From Candidatus Dadabacteria bacterium (lineage in GTDB: Bacteria > Desulfobacterota_D > UBA1144 > Nemesobacterales > Nemesobacteraceae), in NCBI GenBank assembly GCA_022827275.1, contig JAJDTG010000023.1, positions 1 through 45,956 on the forward strand: 45,956 nucleotides of DNA, given 5' to 3'. Made by a program: the position numbers and the translations under genes. The notes beneath the pieces were generated by a model. It did not search any database. It had not been told where the DNA came from and saw only the letters and a list, made by a program, of their open reading frames with translations. Of the stretch, positions 10,401 through 20,797 are shown one piece after another; position 1 is the stretch's first letter, and each line of letters begins with the position of its first letter.

Positions 10401-11585
10401 CTTAACGTAAAGGAAGGGGACAAGGTGAAGAAGGGGAAAATACTCGCTGAGTGGGATCCTTACACTAACCCTATAATTTCGGAGGTTCCGGGTGTTGTAA
10501 AGTTCAAGGACCTTGAAGCCGGAGCTACTTACAAGGAACAGGTGGATGAAGTCACGGGTGTTCTCATGAGGGTGGTGGTTGAGACCAAGGACCTGGAAAT
10601 GCATCCCACTCTGGATGTCGAGGTGAGTACGGAAGATTTAGAATCTCTGGAAATCAGCTCTTTGCCGAAGAACAAGAAAGTACCTTACTCGCTCCCAGTA
10701 GGCGCTATAATAGAAGTTGCCGACAAAGATAATATAGAGGCGGGGGATGTGCTTGCCAAGATTCCGAGAGCGACCTCGAAGACAAAGGACATTACCGGAG
10801 GCCTTCCCAGGGTTGCTGAGCTCTTTGAAGCCAGAGTGCCTAAAGATCCGGCCGTTGTAAGCGAAATCGACGGAATTATATCTTACGGAAAGGATGTAAA
10901 GGGTAAGAAGAGGGTTGTGGTAACTCCGGAGATGGGAGAGCCTAAAGAATATACAGTCCCTAGGGGAAAACATATCTTGGTCAGGGAAGGAGAGTTCGTT
11001 TCTTCCGGTGACCAGCTTGTCGACGGTGCTGTTAACCCTCATGACATTCTGAATATCATGGGGGAAAAAGCCCTTGCCAACTATATGGTTAACGAAATTC
11101 AGGAAGTCTACAGACTTCAGGGTGTGAAGATTAACGACAAGCATATCGAAGTTATAGTCAAGCAGATGCTAAAAAGGGTAAAGATAAAAGACCCGGGCGA
11201 TACTACTATGCTTGTCGGCGAGGCTATAGAGAAAAATGTTTTCTTTGAGGAAAACGAAAAGGTTGTCGAAGAAAGTGGAACCCCGGCAGCGGCCGAACCG
11301 CTTCTTCTGGGTATAACCCGCGCTTCGCTTAGCACGCGCAGCTGGCTTTCCGCCGCGTCCTTTCAGGAAACAACCAGGGTTCTCACCGAGGCCTCCTGCG
11401 AGGGCAGGGAAGATGATCTCAGAGGGCTCAAGGAAAACGTTATCGTGGGCAGGTTGATTCCGGCTGGCACCGGTCTTCCCATGTACAGGGACATAAGCAT
11501 AGAGACCGAGGCACCGGAAATACCCGTACCCGTATCCGTACCGGAAGTAGAAGAGAAGAGCGAAGACGTATTGTTGGAAGGCTGA
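7434..11585 (+). CDS. rpoC: DNA-directed RNA polymerase subunit beta prime
   Basis: A 1383-residue beta prime subunit carrying the catalytic metal site. N457ADFDGDQ (457-464) supplies the three Mg-binding aspartates D459, D461 and D463. The N-terminal zinc ribbon is seen as CTCGKY...[10 protein letters not shown], and the second zinc site as [16 protein letters not shown]. The trigger-loop region is near [20 protein letters not shown]. The C-terminus ends in an acidic, Pro/Glu/Val-rich tail with no obvious catalytic role. Its ATG at 7434 follows rpoB by 18 bases with GAGGGAATC as a possible ribosome-binding site. valS follows after 40 bases and may share the transcript. Confidence 0.99.
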   Translation: MDVDTLFEKPKNPSDYSSIKISIASPEKIRSWSNGEIKKPETINYRTFKPERNGLFCAKIFGPVKDYECTCGKYKRLKHRGVTCEKCGVEVISSKVRRERMGHIELASPVAHIWLLRSIPSRIGMLLDMTLKDLERVLYFEAYIVMDPGVSDLKFAQVITEDEYRAERERFGSEFVIGMGAESVREMLKTIDLNELSQELRISMKETKSPIKKARIAKRLRICEAFRKSKNRPEWMILTTIPVLPPDLRPLVPLDGGRFAASDLNDLYRRVINRNNRLRKLLELGAPDIIVRNEKRMLQESVDALLENGRRGRPVLGHNHRPLKSLSDIIKGKQGRFRQNLLGKRVDYSGRSVITVGPDLRLHQCGIPKQMALELFRPFIYQKLERWGEAATIKIAKKLLDSEAPVVWDALDEVIKEHPVLLNRAPTLHRLSIQAFEPVLIEDKAIQLHPLVCPAYNADFDGDQMAVHVPLSIEAQTECRSLVMSTNNILSPAHGKPIILPTQDIVLGLYYLTRDTASDKNSEPRHVLSVREVVFAYELGKIGLHDSVTVRIDGQNYLTTVGRVLMYEVIPEGVSFELINKPMTKRAIEALVDECFRKTGGKSTVLLADSLRTLGFKYSTKSGASISITDMIIPESKKDLLENAQEEVMKVQGQYSQGLITDGERYNKVIDIWAKTSDEVAQAMMRKISSEEVQTGKNSTVSRPSSNPIYMMIDSGARGSQTQVRQLAGMRGLMAKPSGEIIETPITSNFREGLSVLQYFISTHGARKGLADTALKTANAGYLTRRLIDAAQDVMITELDCGTIEGIKVSDLVEGGEIIEKVGERVLGRVVLEDIEDPQTGDVIVHANEEVDEAAVAGIDEAGISEVSIRSVLTCETRSGVCRLCYGRNLSTGKLVNMGEAIGIVAAQSIGEPGTQLTMRTFHIGGAASQRAAESTLESQHEGIVRFKNIKAVKGRDNKLVVISRSGVLSIEDSKGYEREKCPVVLGARLNVKEGDKVKKGKILAEWDPYTNPIISEVPGVVKFKDLEAGATYKEQVDEVTGVLMRVVVETKDLEMHPTLDVEVSTEDLESLEISSLPKNKKVPYSLPVGAIIEVADKDNIEAGDVLAKIPRATSKTKDITGGLPRVAELFEARVPKDPAVVSEIDGIISYGKDVKGKKRVVVTPEMGEPKEYTVPRGKHILVREGEFVSSGDQLVDGAVNPHDILNIMGEKALANYMVNEIQEVYRLQGVKINDKHIEVIVKQMLKRVKIKDPGDTTMLVGEAIEKNVFFEENEKVVEESGTPAAAEPLLLGITRASLSTRSWLSAASFQETTRVLTEASCEGREDDLRGLKENVIVGRLIPAGTGLPMYRDISIETEAPEIPVPVSVPEVEEKSEDVLLEG

Positions 11586-11625
11586 TATTCGCCCCGCGGT
11601 CTATTCTTTCTTTTGATCAGTAGCC

Positions 11626-14310
11626 ATGGAGAAAAGCTACAACCCCGTCGAGGTTGAACGGAGAGTCTATGATTTCTGGCTCTCATCGGGACTTCACGAA
11701 TCCGAAATAAAAGACTCGGCGGAAGTCTTCTCAATTGTCATCCCCCCACCCAACGTAACAGGATCGTTGCATATAGGCCACGCTCTTAACAACACCATCC
11801 AGGACATTCTTGTCAGGTACAAGAGAATGAATAATTTCGATGTTCTCTGGGTTCCAGGCACCGACCATGCGGGCATTGCCACCCAGATGATGGTTGAAAA
11901 AGATATTGCTTCCGAAGGACTCACGAAGAACGATTTGGGCAGGGAAAAGTTCCTTGAACGGATCTGGCAATGGAAGGAAAACTCCGGCAGCCGGATAACG
12001 GAACAGTTAAAAAGACTCGGCGCGCTCCCCGACTGGGAAATGGAGCGCTTCACCCTTGATGAAGGTCTCTCGGAAGCGGTGAGAAAAGTTTTTGTCGATC
12101 TTTACTCTGAGGGGCTTATCTACAAGGACAAAAGACTTGTCAACTGGGATCCCAAGCTTCGTACGGCCATATCGGACCTGGAAGTGGAACAGAGAGAGAC
12201 TCAAGGAAACTACTGGTATATAAGATACCCGATAGAGGGAGACGATGGCCTGTTTGTTACAGTAGCTACAACGCGCCCTGAGACTATGCTTGGAGACACT
12301 GCAGTTGCGGTTCATCCTGAAGATCCGAGATACAGTGACTTAGTGGGCAGAAATGCTGTTTTGCCTCTTGTGGGAAGAGATATCCCCGTAATAGCTGATG
12401 AGTACAGTGATCCGGAGAAGGGTACGGGGGCCGTAAAGATAACTCCGGGACATGATTTTAACGATTTTGAAGTCGGAAAGCGTAACGGCCTTGATATATT
12501 AAATATTCTTGACGAGCGGGCACATATAAGAGGCGATGTCCCCGAAAAATACGTGGGGCTTGAAAGGTTTGAGGCTAGAAAAGCCGTAATCCAAGATCTT
12601 GAGGAAGGAGGTTTTCTTGTAAAGGTCGAGCAGACCGCTCACACGGTTCCCTACGGCGACCGCTCCGGGGTGGTCGTAGAACCTTGGCTAACCGACCAGT
12701 GGTACGTAAACACGGAAGAACTTGCCGCCCAAGCCATTTCATGCGTAGAGCAAGGTGAAATACGTTTCTATCCGGAGTTCTGGGAGAATACCTATTTTGA
12801 GTGGATGAGAAATATAGAGCCTTGGTGTATCTCGAGACAGCTTTGGTGGGGTCACCGGATACCCGCATGGTACGGACCCGACGGGGAAGTTTTCGTTGCC
12901 ATGAATGAGCACGAAGCTGCCGCTTCCGCGAAGAAGCATTATGGTGAAGAGGTCAAACTCGTCAGGGATCCAGATGTACTGGATACGTGGTTTTCTTCTG
13001 GACTGTGGCCTTTTTCCACTCTTGGATGGCCGGAGGAGACCGGAGCACTCAGGCATTACTATCCGACATCGTGTCTGGTTACCGGATTTGACATTATTTT
13101 CTTCTGGGTCGCAAGAATGATAATGCTGGGACTTAAGTTCATGAAAGATGTGCCTTTCAGGGATGTTTATGTGCATGGACTCATAAGGGACGCGAAAGGA
13201 CGCAAAATGAGCAAGACGACGGGCAATGTAATTGATCCTATTGACGTGATCGAGAAATACGGTGCCGATGCGCTTCGTTTCTCTCTCTCGGCTCTTGCCG
13301 CCCAAGGAAGGGATATAAAGCTTACTTTTCCTGTTATTGAAGGATACAGGAACTTCATGAACAAGATATGGAATGCCACAAGATTTGTGTTTATGAACCT
13401 TGAACCGGACATGATTCACGATTCTGACCTAGACAGCTCTTCCCTAAGTGTCCCTGATCGGTGGATTCTCAGCAGGCTTACCTTTACCCTCGGCGAAGTT
13501 GAGGAATTCGTTGAAAACTACGAATTCGACAAGGCTTCCCAGGCTCTTTATCACTTCATATGGGATGATTACTGCGATTGGTATCTCGAAATATCCAAAT
13601 TTTCGCTTTATGGAGAGGATGACGAGTCTAAAAAAACTACTCTTAACGTGCTCGTGCGGGTTCTGGTCCGTTTCCTGCGAGCACTCCATCCTTTTACGCC
13701 CTATATTACAGAGGAAATATTCCGAATATTCAGGGAAAAGGGAGTCAGTCTTCCTAAAGAAGAAGGTCTTGATTCAAAGAGCATTCTTGAAGCCCAGTAT
13801 CCGAAACCGAACGAAAGCGAGATATTCAGGGAAGAGTCCGAGCAGATTGAGCTTGTAAAAAGTGTTGTAACTGGAATAAGAAACCTGCGTGCCATTGTGG
13901 GGGTTCATCCTTCGGAGAAGGTCTCAATTCATCTTAATTCCGAAAGTAACGAGGTAGGGGATATTTTAAGGCAGAACCTTGAAATCATCCTGGGCATGGC
14001 TTCTCTTGGGGATTGCGTTATTTGCGGAGAGGCTGTTCAGGGTAAAGCGGTCTCGGAGATTGTCTCGGGAGTAGAAATAATTATGCCGGTTGAGAATCTG
14101 CTTGATCTCGAGAAGGAAATTTCCAGATTGAGCAAGGACTTGGCAAAAGTTTCGCAGGAACTCAAAAAAACCGAGAGCAAACTAGCAAACAGGGATTTTA
14201 TCAAACGTGCTCCCGAAGATGTTGTGGAAAAGGAAAGGGGAAAGCTAGATGAATTTCAAAGCCACAAGAAAAAGCTTGAGGAGATTCTCGGGAAACTTTC
14301 GGCTGTATAG
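11626..14310 (+). CDS. valS: Valyl-tRNA synthetase
   Basis: An 894-residue class I aminoacyl-tRNA synthetase that charges tRNA-Val in the cytoplasm. The HIGH motif is at 49-52 within PPNVTGSLHIGH, and the KMSKS motif appears as KMSKT at 527-531, the Thr variant being common in ValRS. The editing (CP1) domain contains the typical TTRPETMLGDTAVAVHPED block. An anticodon-binding domain follows, and the C-terminus is a Lys/Glu-rich coiled coil (about 820-894) as in most bacterial ValRS. The gene lies 40 bases behind rpoC on the same strand and converges on purF with only 34 bases between them and no clear terminator. Confidence 0.98.
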   Translation: MEKSYNPVEVERRVYDFWLSSGLHESEIKDSAEVFSIVIPPPNVTGSLHIGHALNNTIQDILVRYKRMNNFDVLWVPGTDHAGIATQMMVEKDIASEGLTKNDLGREKFLERIWQWKENSGSRITEQLKRLGALPDWEMERFTLDEGLSEAVRKVFVDLYSEGLIYKDKRLVNWDPKLRTAISDLEVEQRETQGNYWYIRYPIEGDDGLFVTVATTRPETMLGDTAVAVHPEDPRYSDLVGRNAVLPLVGRDIPVIADEYSDPEKGTGAVKITPGHDFNDFEVGKRNGLDILNILDERAHIRGDVPEKYVGLERFEARKAVIQDLEEGGFLVKVEQTAHTVPYGDRSGVVVEPWLTDQWYVNTEELAAQAISCVEQGEIRFYPEFWENTYFEWMRNIEPWCISRQLWWGHRIPAWYGPDGEVFVAMNEHEAAASAKKHYGEEVKLVRDPDVLDTWFSSGLWPFSTLGWPEETGALRHYYPTSCLVTGFDIIFFWVARMIMLGLKFMKDVPFRDVYVHGLIRDAKGRKMSKTTGNVIDPIDVIEKYGADALRFSLSALAAQGRDIKLTFPVIEGYRNFMNKIWNATRFVFMNLEPDMIHDSDLDSSSLSVPDRWILSRLTFTLGEVEEFVENYEFDKASQALYHFIWDDYCDWYLEISKFSLYGEDDESKKTTLNVLVRVLVRFLRALHPFTPYITEEIFRIFREKGVSLPKEEGLDSKSILEAQYPKPNESEIFREESEQIELVKSVVTGIRNLRAIVGVHPSEKVSIHLNSESNEVGDILRQNLEIILGMASLGDCVICGEAVQGKAVSEIVSGVEIIMPVENLLDLEKEISRLSKDLAKVSQELKKTESKLANRDFIKRAPEDVVEKERGKLDEFQSHKKKLEEILGKLSAV

Positions 14311-14344
14311 CCAAAACTCTTGATCTCAGTACGATCCGATGGGA

Positions 14345-15757
14345 CTAAAAAAGGTCCATCTGTTGATGCGATACTTTTTCGTCTGTTATTTCCACCGGAT
14401 AGTTTCCGTCAAAACACGCAAAACAGTAGTTTGATCTTCCGTTAAGGGACTTGTCACCGTTGGTGACCGCTTTTGTTATTCCCTCTTTGCTTAGGTATCC
14501 CAGAGTATCGGAAGTTATGTAGTCCTTTATATTTTCCACTTCAAGAGAATGTGCTATGAGTTCTTCTTTGAGAGGAGTATCTATCCCGTAGTAGCATGAA
14601 AACTTCATCGGGGGTGAACTTATTCTCATGTGAACTTCCTTGGCTCCGGCATCGCGTATCATCTTGACAATTTTTCTGCTGGTTGTGCCCCTTACTATGG
14701 AATCATCGACTACCACTACTTTTTTGCCGTCTATAACTTCCTTTATCACGCTGAGTTTAAGTTTCACTCCGAAGTTTCTTATTGACTGCTGAGGTTCTAT
14801 AAAGGTTCTTCCTATATAGTGACTTCTAAGAAATCCTGTTTCAAAGGGAATTCCAAGTTGCTCGGCATAACCCATGGCCGCTGGCGTCCCCGAATCGGGT
14901 ACGGCTACGACGATGTCTGCGTTGGCCGGAGACTCGATTGCGAGCTGCTTACCCATGTTCTTTCTCATCTGATAAATGTTCCTTCCTTGGACGAATGAAT
15001 CGGGTCTAGAAAAATAGATGTTCTCAAACACGCAGTACTTGTGTTGTTTTTTAGGAAGTGACTTGAATGACCTGATTCCGCTCTCATTTATAAATACTAT
15101 TTCCCCGGGTTCTATTTCCCTTATATACTTGGCTCCTATGAGTTCAAAGGCACATGTTTCGGAAGCCACAACGTAAGAATTGTCAATCTTTCCGAGAACA
15201 AGAGGCCTGAACCCATGGGGGTCCCGTGCGGCTACAAGGCCTTTAGGTGTTAGAAACACAAGAGAATACGCTCCCTTGCACTGGGTAAGGGCTTCTATGG
15301 TTCTTTTGAGGAAGGTCTTTTCCTTTGATCTTGCTATGAGGTGTACGATTACCTCGGTGTCCGTTGTTGACTGGAATATCGAACCTTCTTTTTCAAGCTT
15401 GTGTCTTAGCGTTTTAGCGTTTGTGAGGTTGCCGTTATGCCCGACCGCGAGTTCACCCTTCTCGTAGTTCATTATCAGGGGCTGGGTATTCTTGTTGTTG
15501 CTTGAACCAGTTGTGGAGTACCTTACGTGGCCGATTGCGGTAGTACCTTGCAGGCTTGATATGGACTCTCCGTCGAAAACTTCGGTTACAAGTCCCATTT
15601 CTCGGTGAGAGTAAAGCTTTTCGCCGTCGGTTGACACTATGCCGGCACTTTCCTGCCCTCTGTGCTGAAGAGAATAGAGACCGAGGTAGGTAAAGTTGGC
15701 GGCCTCGGGATGATCATATATTCCAAAGACTCCGCACTCTTCGCGTAGCTTTGCCAT
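14345..15757 (-). CDS. purF: Amidophosphoribosyltransferase (iron-sulfur type)
   Basis: A 470-residue enzyme making 5-phosphoribosylamine from PRPP and glutamine, the first step of purine synthesis. The catalytic N-terminal cysteine is C8, preceded by a 7-residue propeptide (MAKLREE) that is removed in the Bacillus-type enzyme. The PRPP loop is KVVVVDDSIVRGTTSRKIVK. Cysteines matching the Fe-S ligands of the B. subtilis enzyme are present in YCVFENIYF, FSCYYGID and the C-terminal YCFACFDGNYP. An oxygen-sensitive Fe-S enzyme with propeptide cleavage is therefore expected. The ATG lies 2 bases after the purL stop, so purL and purF are translated together. It is the last gene of the minus-strand run. 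Confidence 0.98.
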   Translation of the reverse strand: MAKLREECGVFGIYDHPEAANFTYLGLYSLQHRGQESAGIVSTDGEKLYSHREMGLVTEVFDGESISSLQGTTAIGHVRYSTTGSSNNKNTQPLIMNYEKGELAVGHNGNLTNAKTLRHKLEKEGSIFQSTTDTEVIVHLIARSKEKTFLKRTIEALTQCKGAYSLVFLTPKGLVAARDPHGFRPLVLGKIDNSYVVASETCAFELIGAKYIREIEPGEIVFINESGIRSFKSLPKKQHKYCVFENIYFSRPDSFVQGRNIYQMRKNMGKQLAIESPANADIVVAVPDSGTPAAMGYAEQLGIPFETGFLRSHYIGRTFIEPQQSIRNFGVKLKLSVIKEVIDGKKVVVVDDSIVRGTTSRKIVKMIRDAGAKEVHMRISSPPMKFSCYYGIDTPLKEELIAHSLEVENIKDYITSDTLGYLSKEGITKAVTNGDKSLNGRSNYCFACFDGNYPVEITDEKVSHQQMDLF

Positions 15758-15759
15758 TT

Positions 15760-17994
15760 TTACCCCTCTGTGGCTGAAAGGTTTCTCTGAAAGCCTTTAG
15801 ACCATGCGTCGTGAACTGCTGAGATTCTCATGTCAATTAGACCTTCTACACAGAATCTATCGTTATCGATGACTACTCCGGCACGAAGTGCGGGAACACC
15901 ATAATTGCTCGCCATCTCTTTTATTTCACCCCAGTTGTTTTCGTTTATGCTAGCTATTACTCTGGATTGCGTTTCGGAGAAAAGAAACAGGTCGCTTCTA
16001 AGAGAGTTTTCATTTATGTCGGGCGCTTTTACCACGACCCCCCTTGTGCCGTCTGGACTAAAGCAACATTCCGCGAGCGCTACAGCAAAGCCGCCCTCAG
16101 ATATATCATGCGCCGATTTAAGTATACTTTGAGAAGCGCATGCAATCAACATTTCGGCAAGTTTTTTCTCCTTATCAAGGTCAATTGAAGGTGGTTCCCC
16201 GTCGATCAGTCCGTGTTGGGTCTTGAGATACTCACTTCCTCCTATATCTTCTTCTATCGCTCCTCCCAGTAGTATCACCAAGTCTCCAGAGTTCTGAAAC
16301 CAGGGAGTGACGATTTTGGAGGCGTTTTTTATCAGACCTACCATTGCCACAGTGGGAGTAGGGAATATGGCAACACCCTCGGTTTCGTTGTAGAGGCTGA
16401 CGTTACCGCTTACAACCGGTGTGTTAAACGTTTTTGCGGCCTCTGACATACCTTCAACACTCTCTTGGAACTGCCACATTATCTCGGGGTTTTCGGGATT
16501 TCCAAAATTAAGACAATCGGTAATCGCAAGGGGAGAAGCACCGCAGCAGGCTAGATTTCTGGCACTTTCTGCAACAGCTATTTTACTTCCTTTTCGGGGA
16601 TTTAAATAACAATATCTAGAATTTACATTAGACGTCATGGCAATCCCTTTTTGTGTTCCCTTGAGCCTTATTATCGCGGAATCTGCCCCTGGTCCCAAAA
16701 CAGTGTCGGTTCTTACCATGTGGTCATACTGCTCGTAAACCCATTTCTTGCTCGATACAGTTGGAGAAGACAGAATTTCGAGGAAAACTTTTTGGGTGTC
16801 CTCAGGTTCAGGAAGATCTTCCGGGTCCAGTTTCTTTATTTTCTTCAGATAGTCGGGTTCTTTTACCGGTCTTTCGTAAGTCGGTGCGCCAGAGGTTATG
16901 AGGTCCACCGGCAGATCTGCAGCTATGGTTTCTTCTTCTAAAATGGTCAGTCTTCCCGAATTGGTCACCTTGCCGATAATGGAGAAGTCAAGATTCCATT
17001 TTTTAAAAATTTCCCGAGCCGTATCTTCCTTGCCCTTTTCCAGGACTACAAGCATTCTTTCCTGCGATTCGGAGAGCATCACTTCATAGGGAGTCATCCC
17101 TTCTTCTCGCCTGGGTACTCTGTCGATTCCAATTTCGAGTCCGGTTCCCGCGCGATCGGCCATCTCCGTTGAAGAAGATGTAAGTCCTGCGGCTCCCATG
17201 TCCTGTATGCCGACGACGCAATCCGTCTTAAACAGCTCCAAGCAGGCTTCAAGAAGGAGTTTTTCGGTAAACGGATCTCCGACCTGCACCGCGGGCCTTT
17301 TTTCTTCGGTTTCCTCGGTAAAGGTATCCGATGCCATGATGGCTCCCTGTATTCCGTCTCTTCCGGTCTTTGATCCGACGTATATTACGGGATTTCCCTC
17401 GCCCGAGGCGTATCCACGGAAAACATTATTTTCTTTGGTCACACCGAGGGCAAAAGCATTTACCAGAGGATTTCCATTGTAGCAGTCGTCAAAATATATA
17501 TCCCCTCCTATCGTGGGAATCCCCATGCAGTTCCCATAACCGGCTATTCCCGATACGACTCCTTCAACCAGGAATTTTGTTTTCTGAAGGCGAGGATATC
17601 CAAACCGGAGGGAGTTTAAAAGCGCTACGGGTCTTGCTCCCATGGTGAATATGTCCCGGAGTATTCCCCCGACTCCGGTCGCGGCGCCCTGGTAAGGCTC
17701 TATGAAAGAGGGATGATTGTGGCTTTCCATTTTAAAAACGACGCAGTCGCCGTCCCCTATATCCACCACTCCGGCGTTTTCTCCGGGGCCCTGTATCACT
17801 TGTTTTCCAGTTGTGGGAAATTTTTTAAGGTGCACCTTGGAGCTTTTATAGGAACAGTGTTCAGACCACATAGCTCCGAGAATTCCGATCTCGGTTGAGT
17901 TCGGTTCCCTGCCCAGGGTTTCGATTATCTTTTCGTACTCACTCTCGGTGAGGCCGTGGTCCAAGGCGAATTGGAGAGATTTTTTATTCTTCAC
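15760..17994 (-). CDS. purL: Phosphoribosylformylglycinamidine synthase subunit PurL
   Basis: A 744-residue small-type PurL, the ATP-dependent synthetase subunit converting FGAR to FGAM. It needs separate PurQ (glutaminase) and PurS subunits, which are not in this window. Landmarks: [20 protein letters not shown] (about 36-55), [40 protein letters not shown] and a second ATP-binding-like half with [18 protein letters not shown]. The start is GTG at 17994, overlapping the stop of the upstream acyl-CoA synthetase gene as GTGA. It forms a pair with purF downstream (2-base gap). Confidence 0.97.
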   Translation of the reverse strand: MKNKKSLQFALDHGLTESEYEKIIETLGREPNSTEIGILGAMWSEHCSYKSSKVHLKKFPTTGKQVIQGPGENAGVVDIGDGDCVVFKMESHNHPSFIEPYQGAATGVGGILRDIFTMGARPVALLNSLRFGYPRLQKTKFLVEGVVSGIAGYGNCMGIPTIGGDIYFDDCYNGNPLVNAFALGVTKENNVFRGYASGEGNPVIYVGSKTGRDGIQGAIMASDTFTEETEEKRPAVQVGDPFTEKLLLEACLELFKTDCVVGIQDMGAAGLTSSSTEMADRAGTGLEIGIDRVPRREEGMTPYEVMLSESQERMLVVLEKGKEDTAREIFKKWNLDFSIIGKVTNSGRLTILEEETIAADLPVDLITSGAPTYERPVKEPDYLKKIKKLDPEDLPEPEDTQKVFLEILSSPTVSSKKWVYEQYDHMVRTDTVLGPGADSAIIRLKGTQKGIAMTSNVNSRYCYLNPRKGSKIAVAESARNLACCGASPLAITDCLNFGNPENPEIMWQFQESVEGMSEAAKTFNTPVVSGNVSLYNETEGVAIFPTPTVAMVGLIKNASKIVTPWFQNSGDLVILLGGAIEEDIGGSEYLKTQHGLIDGEPPSIDLDKEKKLAEMLIACASQSILKSAHDISEGGFAVALAECCFSPDGTRGVVVKAPDINENSLRSDLFLFSETQSRVIASINENNWGEIKEMASNYGVPALRAGVVIDNDRFCVEGLIDMRISAVHDAWSKGFQRNLSATEG

Positions 17995-19670
17995 TTGTCC
18001 TCCGGGGGCTGGATGAACTTTGTTGTCTTCGGTATGTCCATGTCCCTGAAAAGGTACCTTTTCACTTTTCTTGTAGTCGTTTTAGGCAATTCTTCCCTGG
18101 CAATCGCAAAGTGACTGATTCTTTTGTGGGGTTCAAGCCGGCGGTTAAGCTCAGTTATTTCGCCTTTAAGAATATCCCAGATTCTCTCATCGTCTCCGTG
18201 TTGCGGGGACTGCCCGAGTTTTTTGGAAACTCCCTCCACCTCTGGAAATATAACGGCCTGTATCCTTTCATCATCCGGGCTGAACACAATCGCTTCTTCG
18301 ATTGTTTCAAGTGGGGTGAGTTTTTCCTCGATTTCTTCGGGGGAAATGTTCTTTCCTCCCTTAGTTACGATAACCGATTTTTTTCTTCCTGTTATGTAGA
18401 GGTAGCCTTCGTGATCAAAATAACCGAGGTCCCCGGTTCTGAGCCAGCCGTCATCCGAGAGGACCTCTCTTGTAGCACCGGGATTTTTGTAATAGCCTTT
18501 CATTACGCTTGGACCCTTAACGCATATCTCACCGATTCCTTCGGAGTCTATATCCCTTATTTCGACCTCGCTGTTCTCAAGCACCATCCCACCGCTTGCG
18601 TTCTTCGGTTTCGAAAAAGGGTTTGCGGCTATAACTGCAGCCGTTTCACTCATTCCGTATCCCTGCAAGAGGGGGAATTCGTATTTTTCAAGTCCCTCGG
18701 AAGCCGGTTCCGAGAGGGCGGCTCCACCGCTTACTATAATCCTGAGGCGGTCAAGACCCAGACGTTTTCTCGCCATTCTCCCGAAAAATTTGGAAGGCAG
18801 GGCTCTTGTGAGAAAATTTTTTGCCTTGCTCTGTTCGATTCTCTGAAGCAGTCTCTCGAGTATCAAGGGGGTATTAAGCCATACGGTTGGTCTCGCAACT
18901 TTAAGGTCAGAGAGCATTTCCCTCGGTTTTATGCTTCTTGCGAAAAACACCCTTTGCCCGCAGTAAAAGGACAGCAGTATTCCGCCTATTCTTTCATATA
19001 CGTGATGGATAGGCAGTATGGAAAAAGCCGTATCTTCCACCGTTATGGGGAAAGCGCCGTAAAGCGTCTCCAGGTTTGACATTATGCTCCCGTGGGAGAG
19101 CATTACGCCCTTGGGGTTACCCGTGGTTCCCGAGGTAAAAACTATATCGGCTGTGTCTTCGGGTTCTGATTTTTCCGGGGGCACGGTTTTCTCGGTGTGT
19201 ATCCGGGTCTCAAGAGCCTTCTCCATTGGTATCGTGTGCTCGACCGCCCCTGTGTTGCTCAGAGCCTCCGTAAACCCTGCCGAGGCAATGAGAAACCTTG
19301 AATCTGAGAGCGCGAGCACCTGTTTTATGTGCTCAGTTCTTGCCCTTGCGTCAAGAGGAACGGCTATGGCGCCTGCCCAGATTACCGCAAAGTAGGAAAT
19401 CGCCCACTGAGGGCTGTTCTCACCCACTATTGCAACATGCTCCCCCCTGTTAAGACCAAGAGAGATGAGATGGGCTGAGAACCCGGTGAGAAGAGTGAAG
19501 ACTTCGCTGAAGGTGAGGGAACTTACAGACAGATCATTCTTTCTTGTGGAATACGCGATCTTGTCTGTGTACAGAGAGGATTTCCTCTCAAGCATCTCCT
19601 GTATTGTGGCTATTTGATTTCTGCTTCTTATAGCCGGGAGTCTTTTTTCCGTGCTGGTGAATCTTTTCAT
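17991..19670 (-). CDS. Long-chain acyl-CoA synthetase / AMP-dependent ligase
   Basis: A 559-residue member of the adenylate-forming family, activating a carboxylate (probably a fatty acid) to an acyl-AMP and then acyl-CoA. The phosphate-binding motif is [18 protein letters not shown] (about 180-197). [14 protein letters not shown] is the A5 motif, [19 protein letters not shown] contains the Asp that binds ribose, and [20 protein letters not shown] is the hinge to the C-terminal lid. No membrane segment is clear. The ATG at 19670 is preferred; a TTG one codon upstream (19673) is equally well placed behind GGGAG. The 3' end overlaps purL by 4 bases, an odd partner for a fatty-acid enzyme. Substrate cannot be told from sequence alone. 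Confidence 0.88.
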   Translation of the reverse strand: MKRFTSTEKRLPAIRSRNQIATIQEMLERKSSLYTDKIAYSTRKNDLSVSSLTFSEVFTLLTGFSAHLISLGLNRGEHVAIVGENSPQWAISYFAVIWAGAIAVPLDARARTEHIKQVLALSDSRFLIASAGFTEALSNTGAVEHTIPMEKALETRIHTEKTVPPEKSEPEDTADIVFTSGTTGNPKGVMLSHGSIMSNLETLYGAFPITVEDTAFSILPIHHVYERIGGILLSFYCGQRVFFARSIKPREMLSDLKVARPTVWLNTPLILERLLQRIEQSKAKNFLTRALPSKFFGRMARKRLGLDRLRIIVSGGAALSEPASEGLEKYEFPLLQGYGMSETAAVIAANPFSKPKNASGGMVLENSEVEIRDIDSEGIGEICVKGPSVMKGYYKNPGATREVLSDDGWLRTGDLGYFDHEGYLYITGRKKSVIVTKGGKNISPEEIEEKLTPLETIEEAIVFSPDDERIQAVIFPEVEGVSKKLGQSPQHGDDERIWDILKGEITELNRRLEPHKRISHFAIAREELPKTTTRKVKRYLFRDMDIPKTTKFIQPPEDK

Positions 19671-19685
19671 CAAAACAGTGTCTCC

Positions 19686-20414
19686 CTAGATTATTTCCTT
19701 TAGATCTTCCAGATCTTTTATGGTGAATTTCGGTTTTGCCTGGGTGAACTGTTCTCTTCTTTTTACCCACACGGAGTCAATGCCGCAGTCTGAAGATCCC
19801 ATTATATCGGCTTCAGGATTATCTCCTATGAAGATGACTTCTGATGGATTCTCGCCGAGGCTGGCCAGAGCGAATTCGAATATTTTCCTGTGGGGCTTTC
19901 TCCAGCCTACTTCTTCTGATATCACTGTATGTTCAAAGAAATCCGCAATTCCGAATTTTCTAAGCAGTTCTCGCGCCGTAGGAGCGTGATCGAAATTCGA
20001 TACGACCGAAAGCCTGTATCCTTTCTCCCTGAGGTAAAAAAGGACTTCCGTGTGATGCTCCGGGTATACCATGGCTCCGCTGAGGCTTTTCATGTGTGAC
20101 AATACGAACCTGTCAAGCAAGCCGTCGTCTCCTCTTAAGCCCATTTTCTCCATGAATATCTCGAATCTTTTTCTGTTCGGATATTCTCTTAAATCCTTTT
20201 TCCTGAGTTCCATAAGTTCTCTGTGGCTTTCAACAAAAGGTTCGTAGAAATCCGCAAATTCCATTTCACCTAGACTGCTTCGCATTTCTGTGAAAACGTG
20301 CTCAGCGGTAGAGTTCCAGGTTTCTCCGTTAAGCGTTACTTTCGGCAGAAGGGACGGTTTGAACATGACAAGCGTGTCAAAGAGATCAAAAAGCAGCGCC
20401 GAATATTTTTTCAT
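19686..20414 (-). CDS. HAD-superfamily hydrolase (subfamily IA)
   Basis: A 242-residue haloacid-dehalogenase-fold protein, probably a small-molecule phosphatase. Motif I is F9DLFDTL with nucleophile D10; the +2 residue is Phe instead of the usual Asp, as in many FDxFDTL-type members. Motif II is the Ser in LSVVSNFDHA, motif III the Lys in GWRKPHRKIFEFAL, and motif IV is VIFIGDNPEADIMG. The insert between motifs I and II is mainly helical, typical of a C1 cap. It sits between cbiX and the acyl-CoA synthetase with gaps of 17 and 15 bases. Substrate is unknown. Confidence 0.85.
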   Translation of the reverse strand: MKKYSALLFDLFDTLVMFKPSLLPKVTLNGETWNSTAEHVFTEMRSSLGEMEFADFYEPFVESHRELMELRKKDLREYPNRKRFEIFMEKMGLRGDDGLLDRFVLSHMKSLSGAMVYPEHHTEVLFYLREKGYRLSVVSNFDHAPTARELLRKFGIADFFEHTVISEEVGWRKPHRKIFEFALASLGENPSEVIFIGDNPEADIMGSSDCGIDSVWVKRREQFTQAKPKFTIKDLEDLKEII

Positions 20415-20431
20415 CAGATTTTATAGGAGGA

Positions 20432-20794
20432 TTATCCAAGCGATCTTTCAAATATGACTTCTATTATCTTGTCATGAAGTCCCAGTGGTTCTGTAACCCT
20501 GTGGCTTACTTGTGGAAAATCCCGCGCTGCCTCCGTTACCATTCTGGGTATATCTGATTTTGAGTGTCTTCCCGGTACGAGAAAGTACGGGTGGACAGTT
20601 ATGTCGCTTGCTCCGGCCGCGACGCATCTACGAAAAGCATCTTTTATTGACGGTTCGCAAAGTTCCATGTGACAGTGCTCAACAATGTCAAACGGCGAGT
20701 CGCGGTAAGCTCTTACTCTGTCGGCTACTTCTTCAAGGAGAGCGTTTGCCTCTTTTACCGTGCTTCCGTGATCAACCAGAATGAGAGCTTTCAT
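20432..20794 (-). CDS. cbiX: CbiX-type sirohydrochlorin cobalt/iron chelatase (short form)
   Basis: A 120-residue protein of the small CbiX/SirB family, which inserts cobalt (B12 pathway) or iron or nickel (siroheme, F430) into sirohydrochlorin; the short form acts as a homodimer. LVDHGS carries the conserved metal-handling H9, and VHPYFLVPGRHSKSDIP supplies H68 and H77. The length matches the archaeal-type short CbiX rather than the roughly 250-residue bacterial form. It starts 3 bases after the upstream M20 peptidase stop. No other B12 or siroheme gene is nearby, although metH at 35427-39197 needs cobalamin. Metal specificity cannot be read from sequence. Confidence 0.8.
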   Translation of the reverse strand: MKALILVDHGSTVKEANALLEEVADRVRAYRDSPFDIVEHCHMELCEPSIKDAFRRCVAAGASDITVHPYFLVPGRHSKSDIPRMVTEAARDFPQVSHRVTEPLGLHDKIIEVIFERSLG

Positions 20795-20797
20795 CGC

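Noticed and set aside
12739-13419. 226-codon minus-strand frame inside valS
   Set aside because: Antisense to the KMSKS region of valS, with no recognisable protein features.
18111-19079. 322-codon plus-strand frame opposite the acyl-CoA synthetase
   Set aside because: Composition is low-information and antisense to conserved AMP-binding motifs; no domain is visible.
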